From contig CAOTKV010000002.1 in the NCBI GenBank assembly GCA_948530865.1, forward strand, positions 23,795-86,367: DNA of 62,573 nucleotides, written 5' to 3'. This stretch comes from an uncultured Clostridia bacterium. GTDB taxonomy: Bacteria; Bacillota; Clostridia; TANB77; CAG-508. The notes beneath the pieces are model-generated. The model had not been told where the DNA came from. It saw only the letters and a list, made by a program, of their open reading frames with translations, and did no database searches. The position numbers and the translations under genes are program-made. Shown piece by piece: positions 6,982-13,888 of this stretch (positions within the stretch are counted from its first letter, which is position 1; every line of letters begins with the position of its first letter).

Positions 6982-7770
6982 TATTTTTTTCTTCCTTTCT
7001 TGACTTTATTTGTTTTGTCAATGACTTTAGCAATAATACTTCCTGTTTTAGTTATATCTGCATTATCACTAATCAGTCCTCTTCTGTTCATTATTAATTC
7101 TTCAGAATAAGAAACTAACACTAAATTATCTAAATCAAAATTTAATTTATTACCATCTGCAAAAATTAATTTATATCCTTCAGGAATTTTTCCATATTCT
7201 TGCTCATATAAATATCTATGTTTAGGCATCCAGTTTCTTTTTAATTTTCCATCTTGTACTTTTATTAAAATATATCCATCTTTTCCAACTCTTTCGCTAC
7301 CTATTATTCTTCTATTACTTGGAACATTTCCTTTTTTAAACATCGTATGTTTACATTTTTCATATTGTTCTTGAGTCATACATCCTTTTTTCCCTTTATT
7401 GGCTGGAATTCTTCCGTTTTTCAAACCTTCCACCTACAATTCCGCTTTTTAAGTTATATTTCAATTTCAAATTACTAATAGTACTTTCATTCACATTTAA
7501 TTTAAAATATTTATTAAATCTTTTTGTTAATTCTTTCAAAGAAATTCCTTTCACGTTTTCTTTCAAAAATTGTATATGCTCATCTTTAAATTTTCTTTTA
7601 TTATTTCGTCCTACTTTTAATTTATTACTACCTAAATATGATTTCATTGCACAATATGTAACATTCGTATTAAATTTATCATTGAACTTTTTTTGTAATT
7701 CTGTTATTGTTTTTCCTTTGTAATTATTCAATATATACTCTTTCATTTCATCTGTATAAAACTTACTCAT
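6981..7770 (-). CDS. HNH-type homing endonuclease, joined across a CGGA +1 site
   Basis: The frame from ATG 7770 codes 118 residues with two short helix-turn-helix repeats (each K-E-Y-I-L-N-N-Y-K-G-like, then T-I-T-E-L-Q-K-K-F-N) and then meets CGG at 7416-7414. Read as the quadruplet CGGA = Gly, translation moves to the frame that runs to 6981 and gives F-E-K-G-R-I-P-A-N-K-G-K-K-G, the usual linker of this family. The C-terminal half then has K-H-R-Y-L-Y-E-Q-E-Y-G-K-I-P-E-G and a D-G-N-K-L-N-F-D-L-D-N-L block. Total 262 residues, the normal size for these phage-borne HNH proteins. Without the shift the product lacks the nuclease. The first His of the finger is replaced (F-A-D-G-N), as in many relatives. 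Confidence 0.75.
7413..7416 (-). other. CGGA +1 site in the HNH nuclease gene
   Basis: Minus-strand context AAA-CGGA-AGA. The upstream frame is codon 119 = CGG and would stop six codons later. The downstream frame begins with GGA. Confidence 0.7.
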
Positions 7771-8018
7771 TTTTTATTACCTTCTCCTAAAAGCATTGCA
7801 TTTTCTTGTTTATATTGAATTCCATATTCATCATAATGCTTTTGAGCTTTTAACATTAGTTCTCCATTATTTATTATCGTTTGAGCCACATCTGTAACAG
7901 ATTTAGATCTTTGAATTTCTTCTTCCAATTCTTCCCCTTTCAAATTTTCATCATTTAATCTTTCTAATTGCTCAAACAAGTGATCATTTAGATCAATAAG
8001 TTTATTTTTTACCCCCAT
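7767..8018 (-). CDS. Conserved phage protein, about 83 aa, near replication genes
   Basis: I place the start at ATG 8016-8018 because AGGAGAAGG lies 4 bases upstream; the longer frame would begin inside that site. The sequence N-K-L-I-D-L-N-D-H-L-F-E-Q-L-E-R-L-N-D, then L-K-G-E-E-L-E-E-E-I and R-S-K-S-V-T-D-V-A, is a pattern I associate with a common Firmicute and Enterobacteria prophage protein of unknown role. Wholly helical. The stop overlaps the HNH start by 4 bases. Confidence 0.65.
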   Translation of the reverse strand: MGVKNKLIDLNDHLFEQLERLNDENLKGEELEEEIQRSKSVTDVAQTIINNGELMLKAQKHYDEYGIQYKQENAMLLGEGNKK

Positions 8019-8217
8019 TAACCTTCTCCTTTTCATTAGATTCTAATCTATTAATTCTTTCAAAAATGTTTGTATTAATTTCTACTTCTTGACAAAATAG
8101 TTTTGCTATCATTGTTAAATCATCTAAATATACATCCATCATTTTTAAAATTGCCCACATCAATATAGATACTAGCACTAAAATTATTACTAATAGAAAA
8201 ATTATTATTTCTGACAT
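8002..8217 (-). CDS. Single-pass membrane phage protein, about 71 aa
   Basis: Start taken at ATG 8215-8217, 8 bases after AGGAGGTG. Residues 4-25 are a membrane segment (I-I-I-F-L-L-V-I-I-L-V-L-V-S-I-L). The rest is a soluble amphipathic helix ending with a basic tail. The gene overlaps the next in a different frame. Function unknown; a small anchored helical protein in an early phage operon could be a superinfection or replication-anchoring factor. Confidence 0.6.
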   Translation of the reverse strand: MSEIIIFLLVIILVLVSILMWAILKMMDVYLDDLTMIAKLFCQEVEINTNIFERINRLESNEKEKVNGGKK

Positions 8218-8218
8218 T

Positions 8219-8437
8219 TTACTTTTCACCTCCTGGTAATATTTTTATTTTTCCTAAAACATACCAACCAACACATACAGATATATTGCCTTTTGAATCT
8301 TGTGCTAAATCAATTTCATGACTTAATATATATGGTTTTACTTGTGCAACTAGCCAATCGTATGTTATTTTTTCTTCTTCTTGTTTTATTTCAAAACTTT
8401 CCTTATTTCTTCCAATGTCTATAAATCTAACAATCAT
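8219..8437 (-). CDS. Hypothetical phage protein, 72 aa
   Basis: Not recognised. Starts M-I-V-R-F-I-D-I-G-R-N-K-E-S-F and has N-I-S-V-C-V-G-W-Y-V-L-G-K-I near the end, a strand-rich protein. Its 3' end lies next to the ribosome binding site of the membrane-protein gene. Confidence 0.55.
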   Translation of the reverse strand: MIVRFIDIGRNKESFEIKQEEEKITYDWLVAQVKPYILSHEIDLAQDSKGNISVCVGWYVLGKIKILPGGEK

Positions 8438-8702
8438 CTAGCCAATTCTCCTTTCTCTCTTCAACACATGATTTCATAACTGAATCTGGTATTATTTTTA
8501 ATCCTTCAACTATTCCAATAGGTTGTTCTTTTCTTTTTGAAGTACCATACAGAATTTCATTATCTATTTTTTTCACACATGTTTTTATAAATTCTTCATC
8601 AACATTTACTTGTAATTTCACAGGTTTTCTTTTTAATAACAAAATTATTAATAAAAAATAAGTTATATTAATTAATAGTTGGAGTATAAATATATATTTC
8701 AT
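8427..8702 (-). CDS. Membrane-anchored phage protein, 91 aa
   Basis: Residues 3-25 form a membrane segment (I-F-I-L-Q-L-L-I-N-I-T-Y-F-L-L-I-I-L-L). A soluble tail follows with three cysteines (T-C-V-K-K; K-S-C-V-E-E; D-D-C at the end). Good ribosome binding site AGGAGGG. No family recognised. Confidence 0.55.
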   Translation of the reverse strand: MKYIFILQLLINITYFLLIILLLKRKPVKLQVNVDEEFIKTCVKKIDNEILYGTSKRKEQPIGIVEGLKIIPDSVMKSCVEERKENWLDDC

Positions 8703-8711
8703 TTTTCCCTC

Positions 8712-8900
8712 CTAATCAATTCTTGGTATATGATTTTCATTTTCCATAAAGAAATAATCTAATAATGCCTCTTCAGTTCCACAATTTGGACATATCAATG
8801 TTTTATTATCTTTTCTACTAATTGCAGGTGGATCGTAATATCTTCTTCCACAACGTCTACAAGTTCTATATTTTTTATCATTTTTTCGTTTATTCATCAT
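8712..8900 (-). CDS. Zinc-ribbon phage protein, 62 aa
   Basis: Two CxxC pairs (C-R-R-C-G-R-R-Y-Y at residues 14-17 and C-P-N-C-G at about 37-40), separated by a P-P-A-I-S-R-K loop, form a rubredoxin-type zinc ribbon. The C-terminal tail is acidic. Such tiny zinc ribbons are common next to rusA in Firmicute prophages; the role is unknown. The start overlaps the end of rusA. Confidence 0.7.
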   Translation of the reverse strand: MMNKRKNDKKYRTCRRCGRRYYDPPAISRKDNKTLICPNCGTEEALLDYFFMENENHIPRID

Positions 8901-9315
8901 AATTCAATTCCTCTACTTTCACGTAAATTTTTGGTGCTTTGCTATAATATTTTTTAACTTCTAATTCAACAACTTGTGTATCATCATAAATAACAAACTT
9001 GTTCATTGCATCTAAAATTATTTTTGTTATATTATCTATATCAGGCTTTTTAGTAGGTCTTATCAAGTGATTTAACATTTTCTGCGCTTTCCTATTGCTT
9101 GTACTTTTAGGTACTTCGAAATAAGCATCTATTGTAACTTTTACAGCTATATCGCCTGGTATTAAATCAATACATCCATACTTATCTTGGAAAGCTTTTT
9201 TTACTAAATATTCATAATATTTTGTTTTTGTCGGTGTATAAGCAATCCCCGTATATGTATTCATTCTTGGTCTTGCTTTTCCAACTATTTCTCCTAGTAT
9301 TTCAAATTCGTACAT
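8890..9315 (-). CDS. rusA: RusA-family Holliday junction resolvase
   Basis: 141 residues. Family features are G-K-A-R-P-R-M near residue 12, R-P-T-K-K-P-D-I-D-N-I-T-K-I near 87 and L-D-A-M-N-K-F-V-I-Y-D-D-T-Q-V near 102. In RusA enzymes the Asp residues of P-D-x-D-N and D-D-x-Q bind the catalytic metal and a Lys in between is needed for cleavage; all are present. It resolves recombination intermediates during phage replication. Part of the early operon, next to the replisome organizer. Confidence 0.88.
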   Translation of the reverse strand: MYEFEILGEIVGKARPRMNTYTGIAYTPTKTKYYEYLVKKAFQDKYGCIDLIPGDIAVKVTIDAYFEVPKSTSNRKAQKMLNHLIRPTKKPDIDNITKIILDAMNKFVIYDDTQVVELEVKKYYSKAPKIYVKVEELNYDE

Positions 9316-9452
9316 TCTAAATCCTCCATTTTCATTTGATTTTTATTCAACTTTTCTAAAAGCTTTTTCTCACATTTTGAACCAATCCCCTTTTGAATGC
9401 TTTTCCATGTTTTTAATTTTTTTCCACACATTGAACATCTAATATCATTCAT
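9294..9452 (-). CDS. 52-aa zinc-finger phage protein overlapping rusA
   Basis: Frame from ATG 9450-9452 with AGGAGA about 10 bases upstream, ending TAG 9294-9296 inside the start of rusA. The product has C-S-M-C-G-K-K-L-K near residues 6-14 and G-I-G-S-K-C-E-K-K, the C-x2-C...G-x-G-x-x-C pattern of small DUF6011-like phage finger proteins. It fills an otherwise empty gap, and the rusA ribosome binding site lies inside it, so the two are likely coupled. Confidence 0.65.
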   Translation of the reverse strand: MNDIRCSMCGKKLKTWKSIQKGIGSKCEKKLLEKLNKNQMKMEDLECTNLKY

Positions 9453-9466
9453 ACAATTTATATCTC

Positions 9467-9760
9467 CTATAAAAAATATTTGTTAATACTTTCTATTGCT
9501 TCTTTAAAACAACGATCATTATGAAGTGCTATTGGAACTTTAGTACCATTGGGTTTTCTATACTGTATAACTGAGCCATTTGCCTTGTAGTTATTAAAAT
9601 CAGTTGTAATCACTCTTTGCATGCAGTTATCACAAATATAATATTTGTATTTTAACTTTGACATTTTTCTAGTTCCAGAAAATATTTTTTCAGTTATAGT
9701 TTCAATTTCTTCATATTCACGAATTTCAGTTCTCGTTTCTAAATGTTTCCAATTTTTCAT
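9467..9760 (-). CDS. Hypothetical phage protein with CxxC, 97 aa
   Basis: Contains C-D-N-C-M-Q-R near residue 43 and H-N-D-R-C-F-K near residue 81, together a possible C2HC zinc site around a K-P-N-G-T-K-V-P segment. The N-terminal 35 residues are Arg/Glu-rich. ATG overlaps the TGA of the replication gene (ATGA), so translation is coupled. No named family. Confidence 0.6.
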   Translation of the reverse strand: MKNWKHLETRTEIREYEEIETITEKIFSGTRKMSKLKYKYYICDNCMQRVITTDFNNYKANGSVIQYRKPNGTKVPIALHNDRCFKEAIESINKYFL

Positions 9761-10593
9761 ATTTGTTCCCTTTGTTTTTTTATATGAATTTCCTTAATAG
9801 CATTTATTAAGGATTTTATAAAATAACTTAAAAATTCAACTTCATCATCTTTTGACATGCGTTGTTCTGCTTTTAAATACTTTTCAAGAAAAATTTCTCT
9901 TGTTAAATAGTTGATATAACTCTTATATTCGCCAGCATCTAATTCTTTAATTGCCCAGTATTGATATATATAATCTTCTCTTGCTTTTTCTGGCAATTTT
10001 TCATCATGTGCAGGATCCTTCACAAAAATTCCCATTTTTTTCAATGTATGTATTGCAGAAATTTTCTCATTTTCAATTTGTTCAAAAGTTTTATTTTCCT
10101 CTTCAAAAAATAAATTTTTGCCGATAATATATAAATAATATAAATTTAGTTTAGTTTTATTTAGTTTCTCTAATCTAACCTTAACTAAACTAAACTGGCT
10201 ATCCGAACTGGATACATCTTGTATACAGAGTGGATAGCCTTTAGTTTGATCTAGTGTATATGCTTTATTTTTCTTTAAATATAGATTGGCTTTTTCTGTT
10301 TTATAAACAGTTTCTGTATATCTATCTTTTTGTATGTAATTATTGATTTTCCAGTGTTTAATTGCAATAACACCACTATCAAAGTAAATAATAAATCTAG
10401 CATTTATCAATTCTTTCAAAGTTTCTTCATCAACATTTAACATTCGCATTATTTTTCTATAAGTATTAACAAAACCGTCATCATCAGCATTCATAGATAA
10501 ATGAAAATACAAACATTGTGCTTCTACTGATATGTCACAATAAAAGCTATCTGATTCAGTAACAGTTTTAGAAAACATTCGTCTTTCAGCCAT
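9757..10593 (-). CDS. Phage replisome organizer / replication initiator
   Basis: 278 residues. The N-terminal half is the winged-helix type found in Firmicute phage initiators: M-A-E-R-R-M-F-S-K-T, then S-V-E-A-Q-C-L-Y-F-H-L-S-M-N-A-D-D-D-G-F, R-M-L-N-V-D-E-E-T-L and I-A-I-K-H-W-K-I-N-N-Y-I-Q-K-D-R-Y. The C-terminal half (about 170-278) is helical like the DnaD-type domain that recruits the helicase loader. It should bind the phage origin; three 10-bp repeats lie directly upstream (10614-10643). No DnaC-type loader gene is visible nearby. Confidence 0.8.
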   Translation of the reverse strand: MAERRMFSKTVTESDSFYCDISVEAQCLYFHLSMNADDDGFVNTYRKIMRMLNVDEETLKELINARFIIYFDSGVIAIKHWKINNYIQKDRYTETVYKTEKANLYLKKNKAYTLDQTKGYPLCIQDVSSSDSQFSLVKVRLEKLNKTKLNLYYLYIIGKNLFFEEENKTFEQIENEKISAIHTLKKMGIFVKDPAHDEKLPEKAREDYIYQYWAIKELDAGEYKSYINYLTREIFLEKYLKAEQRMSKDDEVEFLSYFIKSLINAIKEIHIKKQREQI

Positions 10594-10613
10594 GTTACTT
10601 CTCCTTTCTTTTG

Positions 10614-10643
10614 TTCTGTTGTTTTGTGTTGTTTTCTGTTGTT
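10614..10643. repeat. Three tandem 10-bp iterons upstream of the replication gene
   Basis: TTCTGTTGTT, TTGTGTTGTT and TTCTGTTGTT follow one another without a gap, one helical turn each. They lie just before the ribosome binding site of the replisome organizer. Initiator binding sites are often placed like this. Extra related TGTT runs flank them. Confidence 0.5.
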
Positions 10644-10655
10644 CTATGAATAACT

Positions 10656-10988
10656 TTAAATATTTAACTTATCAATTATCTTTTCAGCAATTAATAAAAT
10701 TAATCTTTGATTTGTTAATTTGCTGTGATTTAATTTTTGTGAAATATCAGTATTTTCAAGTAAATATCTAATTGCACAACTTACTTTACTTGCAGTTGTT
10801 TTGTGTCTTTTAGCAACATATTTGTATAAATCATTCATAATAACTTTTTCATTAGAACAAATTTTGTCAATTGTATATGGAATAGCTGTTATAACAAATT
10901 TAACACCCAGCCAATTTACAGGCATCTCAAAGCTTTCAAGCATTTTTTTTGTTTCATTTTTTTCTAATTCTTCAATATTTTCTATCAT
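10656..10988 (-). CDS. Spo0A C-terminal-domain-like phage regulator
   Basis: 110 residues. After a short acidic N-terminus, the sequence G-V-K-F-V-I-T-A-I-P-Y-T-I-D-K-I-C, L-Y-K-Y-V-A-K-R-H-K-T-T-A-S-K-V and C-A-I-R-Y-L-L matches the layout of the Spo0A DNA-binding effector domain (L-G-x-K-Y-L ... Y-P-x-I-A-x-x-x-x-T-T-x-x-x-V-E-x-x-I-R). No receiver domain is attached. In phage it could read 0A-box-like sites in the host or phage genome. Assignment is by motif memory. Confidence 0.55.
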   Translation of the reverse strand: MIENIEELEKNETKKMLESFEMPVNWLGVKFVITAIPYTIDKICSNEKVIMNDLYKYVAKRHKTTASKVSCAIRYLLENTDISQKLNHSKLTNQRLILLIAEKIIDKLNI

Positions 10989-11089
10989 TTTTTACCTTTC
11001 CTGTTGCACTTTGTTTTCGTTTATGATAAAATATAAACAAAGTTGAACATTTGTTTTAAATGTTTAAATCTTTTGTATTCAAAGATGTC

Positions 11090-11443
11090 TTATCTAATTA
11101 CGCTTTGGTCAGTGGTATTTGATAATTCATCTTTTTTTATACGTATTTTTATTATTTGTCCTGGATATATGTTGCCAGAAATATTATTGTCTTTTTGGAT
11201 TTCATATATAACCTGTCTAATATCTTCGTGTTCATAATATGTATTATTTTTTAATTCCTCTTCAGCAATATCCCATAATCTTTCATCTTTAGAAACAACA
11301 TATTGTTTAAATTCATATTCATAATTAGGATGTCTTGGAGAAAATAAACTATCTATTAGAAAAATCCAATACAAACAAAGTAATATAATCGTAACTACTA
11401 CAATATAATTTTGTTTTCTTCTTTTAAATCGCTTTTTGCTCAT
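11090..11443 (-). CDS. LysM-like single-pass membrane protein in the early phage region
   Basis: About 117 residues. A basic N-terminus (K-K-R-F-K-R-R-K) and a membrane segment (residues 13-33) are followed by Y-V-V-S-K-D-E-R-L-W-D-I-A-E-E, an R-Q-V-I-Y-E-I-Q-K-D-N-N-I-S stretch and I-Y-P-G-Q-I-I-K-I, a LysM fold as in YneA-type cell-wall-linked division inhibitors. Start taken at ATG 11443, since AAAGGAG is at the right distance. Prophage copies may stop division or modify the wall during induction; that is inference. Confidence 0.65.
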   Translation of the reverse strand: MSKKRFKRRKQNYIVVVTIILLCLYWIFLIDSLFSPRHPNYEYEFKQYVVSKDERLWDIAEEELKNNTYYEHEDIRQVIYEIQKDNNISGNIYPGQIIKIRIKKDELSNTTDQSVIR

Positions 11444-11744
11444 CAAAATTCATTCTCCTTTCCTCAAAATTATTATTTAATTTTCTTAACTCTAATAAAA
11501 TCATCTGCTCAATACATACTTTAGGATTTTCTTTTACATTAATACCTTGTATATATAATCGAGCTACATTTTTGTCCGCTTTTCTTGTATTTCCAATCCC
11601 TTTTATCCTGGGAAAATTTGTCTTTTCAAATATTGCTCTAGCTCCTGGAACACCAATTCCTAAAATCTTTGCAAGTTCTTCTGGTCCAATAGTGTCAGGA
11701 GCTTCATCCCATGTCAGAGATGGTTCTTTTTTTACTTTGGGCAT
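11424..11744 (-). CDS. Phage helix-turn-helix protein (excisionase-like)
   Basis: About 106 residues. The core W-D-E-A-P-D-T-I-G-P-E-E-L-A-K-I-L-G-I-G-V followed by R-A-I-F-E-K and F-P-R-I is a winged helix-turn-helix like MerR/excisionase proteins. A-R-L-Y-I-Q-G follows, as in a group common next to phage Cro genes. Start chosen at ATG 11742-11744 with AGAAGG upstream; a GTG four codons earlier is possible. It overlaps the next gene by 20 bases. Confidence 0.65.
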   Translation of the reverse strand: MPKVKKEPSLTWDEAPDTIGPEELAKILGIGVPGARAIFEKTNFPRIKGIGNTRKADKNVARLYIQGINVKENPKVCIEQMILLELRKLNNNFEERRMNFDEQKAI

Positions 11745-11804
11745 TTCTTTTCTCACCTTCTTTCTTTTCTAATTTGGTTAGAGTGCGATTTTTTCGTTTT
11801 CTTA

Positions 11805-11931
11805 AACGCTTAATACTGCCATAATTATTAACTAATACTATTTTGGGGACATAGCATTGAAATATATATTTATAAACAGGGAATTTACAATTTAACTTTA
11901 TTAAAATTTAACTATGGCAGTATTAAGCGTT
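11805..11931. repeat. 127-bp element bounded by perfect 19-bp inverted repeats
   Basis: Left arm 11805-11823 (AACGCTTAATACTGCCATA) and right arm 11913-11931 are exact reverse complements, extendable to 23 bp with one mismatch. The 89-bp inside has no frame of note. It lies between the Cro-like gene and the excisionase-like gene and is inside the early transcript. It could be a MITE-like insertion, a long-stem RNA such as an antitermination signal, or paired protein sites. No clear target duplication is visible. Confidence 0.75.
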
Positions 11932-11947
11932 CAAGATTATATTTTTT

Positions 11948-11963
11948 GTTAAGTTTATTTAAC
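11948..11963. promoter_or_regulatory. Phage operator site at the cro stop codon
   Basis: GTTAAGTTTATTTAAC, an imperfect palindrome, identical to the site at 12217-12232 (identity extends to about 22 bp). Confidence 0.6.
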
Positions 11964-12191
11964 TTCTTCTTCAAAAAAATAAATATCTATTTCTCTTTTG
12001 GAAATTTGTAAGATATTCATCAGTTTATCAATTTCTGTTGTTTTAAAATCAACTTCTCCATTTAACTTTTTGCTAAATGACTGAATTGTAATTCCAATTC
12101 TATTTGCAACATCTGTTAATGTTAATTTTTTTTCAGTAATTCTTCCTTTTAACTTCGAATAATCATATTTTACTCTTCTGCACTTTTCCAT
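11955..12191 (-). CDS. Cro-like HTH regulator
   Basis: 78 residues of one XRE-type helix-turn-helix: L-T-L-T-D-V-A-N-R-I-G-I-T-I-Q-S-F-S-K-K-L-N-G, then F-K-T-T-E-I-D-K-L. This matches small phage Cro/DUF739-like proteins. It is the first gene behind a near-consensus leftward promoter and faces the repressor gene. Its stop codon lies inside one of the three operators. It should be the lytic-side switch protein. Confidence 0.78.
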   Translation of the reverse strand: MEKCRRVKYDYSKLKGRITEKKLTLTDVANRIGITIQSFSKKLNGEVDFKTTEIDKLMNILQISKREIDIYFFEEEVK

Positions 12192-12367
12192 TTTATTGTT
12201 TTTACTCCTTTCTTTTGTTAAGTTTATTTAACTTTGTATCTGCATTATACAAATAACATTTTTCAAAGTCAATACTTTTTTTAAAAAAAATTAAATAAAC
12301 TTAATCTTTTTGTAAAATTACTTGAATTTTTATTAAAGTTGTGATATACATAATTAAGGAGGTCATT
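12192..12367. promoter_or_regulatory. Divergent lysogeny switch region
   Basis: The leftward promoter is TTGACT (12272-12267), a 17-bp spacer and TATAAT (12249-12244). One operator, GTTAAGTTTATTTAAC, is at 12217-12232 over the start of that transcript. A second (ATTAAATAAACTTAAT, inverted, 14 of 16 matching) is at 12290-12305, upstream of the -35. On the plus strand TTGAAT (12322-12327) and TATACA (12345-12350) are 17 bp apart, but this would leave almost no leader before the repressor's AAGGAGG, so the true repressor promoter is less certain. Confidence 0.7.
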
Positions 12368-12961
12368 ATGGAAGAAACTATAAAAGACAGAATTTACAAA
12401 GCTATGGTTACAAGAAATATAAAAGCTACAGAATTAGCAAAATTAACTGGATTATCAAAAGCAAGTATAAGCTATTATCTATCTGGCAAGTTTATACCAA
12501 AACAAACTGCTATATATTTAATTAGTCAGGCACTCCATGTTTCTCCTTCTTGGTTATTAGGTTTTGATGTTCCTATGGAAAAGCAGTCTGATGAGTTGGA
12601 AAATAAATTAATTAAATTAGATAATTATATGAGGGAAAATAATTTAAATCAAATTGCTTTAATTCCAATTTATGATAACATAGATTTAACAATAGATTGG
12701 AAAAATGTTCCTGTCGGATATACTCCACTTGATTTTAAAGTACAAAAATGTTCTGAAGATAAAAATTATTTCTATTACAAAATAGATAATAATTCCATGA
12801 ATATTGAACAAGGCACTTATATTTTAATTGAAGATACTCAAGATGTTAATGTTAATGACTTAATTCTATATTCAACTAATAATCATATAGAATTAGGTAT
12901 TTACAAATTAAGTTTAGAACAAGAGCAAAACTTTAAGATTTTAGGAAAATATATAAAATAA
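12368..12961 (+). CDS. CI/LexA-like phage repressor with S24 protease domain
   Basis: Start at ATG 12368 behind AAGGAGG (12356-12362); an upstream GTG frame would place the ribosome binding site inside the gene. 197 residues. An XRE helix-turn-helix lies at about 20-42 (A-T-E-L-A-K-L-T-G-L-S-K-A-S-I-S-Y-Y-L), then a linker and an S24 peptidase-like domain with N-N-S-M near Ser143 and G-I-Y-K ending at Lys180. The 37-residue spacing equals the Ser-Lys pair of LexA. RecA-stimulated self-cleavage would induce the prophage. Divergent to the Cro-like gene with shared operators. Confidence 0.82.
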   Translation: MEETIKDRIYKAMVTRNIKATELAKLTGLSKASISYYLSGKFIPKQTAIYLISQALHVSPSWLLGFDVPMEKQSDELENKLIKLDNYMRENNLNQIALIPIYDNIDLTIDWKNVPVGYTPLDFKVQKCSEDKNYFYYKIDNNSMNIEQGTYILIEDTQDVNVNDLILYSTNNHIELGIYKLSLEQEQNFKILGKYIK

Positions 12962-12976
12962 ATTAAGGAAAATTTT

Positions 12977-13744
12977 ATGAAGAAAAGTAATTTTCAAAAT
13001 GTGAAATTTAATGTTGCTGGTGTAACATTTAAAAATCCTGATGGAAAAAATAGACAATCTATAATTAAAAAAATTTTAAATGAATATAAAAAAGAAGATT
13101 ATTATAGTACATATGGTGGATATTCTAATAAAGAAATTAAAGAAATGAATCTTACTGTTTTTGAATATGAAGATTTTATTTTAGACGATGTAAAAATTAT
13201 AGAATCTTGTTATAAAAATGAAGTTGCATACGAAATACATCTTATGGATATTAATGACACTTATCATTTAATAGGTTTCGCTCCCAAAAATATTATTAGT
13301 GAATTAAAATATTATTTATCCAATTATTCAATAGAAAAAATCTCAGCCACTTTTGTAGGTGGAAAGTATAAAGAGCTTGATTATGATAACAATTCCGATA
13401 AAGAAATTGTTGTAATTAAGAACGAATTAGATTTAGGTGTAGTTATAAATATTGCTTTTAAAATAAATGATACTTATGTATGTAATAGATGTAAACAAGA
13501 AATATCTGAAATTGAAGAAAAAATTAATTCTGGCATTTGTACAAAATGCATTGACAGTCAAAAATACTGTGATACGTGTGGTAGTTTAATTGAAGATGAA
13601 CAAGATTATATCAGATATAGTGGTATGTGTTTAAATTGTTATAATAACAGTTTAAATAATGATAAAATATTAAAAACTATTATAACAATTGCTCTTACCT
13701 TAATATTTTTATATTGTATAGGAAAATTATTAAATGTTTTTTAA
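12977..13744 (+). CDS. HIRAN-domain protein with zinc ribbons and C-terminal membrane anchor
   Basis: 255 residues. Residues 9-135 resemble HIRAN (V-K-F-N-V-A-G-V-T-F-K-N-P-D-G-K-N-R-Q, then N-T-V-like strands and a G-G-K-Y-K-E-L end). About 165-215 holds four cysteine pairs (C-N-R-C, C-T-K-C, C-D-T-C, C-L-N-C) as two zinc ribbons. The last 20 residues are hydrophobic. HIRAN domains recognise DNA ends or stalled forks. Follows the repressor in the same direction by 15 bases, so it is probably expressed in the lysogen, as superinfection-immunity genes often are. Confidence 0.7.
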   Translation: MKKSNFQNVKFNVAGVTFKNPDGKNRQSIIKKILNEYKKEDYYSTYGGYSNKEIKEMNLTVFEYEDFILDDVKIIESCYKNEVAYEIHLMDINDTYHLIGFAPKNIISELKYYLSNYSIEKISATFVGGKYKELDYDNNSDKEIVVIKNELDLGVVINIAFKINDTYVCNRCKQEISEIEEKINSGICTKCIDSQKYCDTCGSLIEDEQDYIRYSGMCLNCYNNSLNNDKILKTIITIALTLIFLYCIGKLLNVF

Positions 13745-13755
13745 TAAATAAAAAA

Positions 13756-13848
13756 GGAAAAAGTGGTTCGATTCGCACTCTAACACTTTTCCCTACAATA
13801 CAAAAACTCGAAAGGAGATTTTGCATATTAATTATATATTAAATATGC
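13756..13848 (+). other. Hairpins in the leader before the integrase
   Basis: GGAAAAAGTG (13756-13765) pairs with CACTTTTCC (13784-13792), and GCATATT (13823-13829) pairs with AATATGC (13842-13848). Neither has a T-run. An AAGGAG before TTG 13821 could open a 16-codon leader peptide, but this is weak. They may control integrase expression. Confidence 0.3.
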
Positions 13849-13888
13849 ACTCTTTTCAAGTACTTTTGTAATTTGAAAGGAGTTTTTT

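Noticed and set aside
12322..12350. TTGAAT-17-TATACA as the certain repressor promoter
   Set aside because: Transcription would start on the ribosome binding site itself, so it is mentioned only as a possibility.
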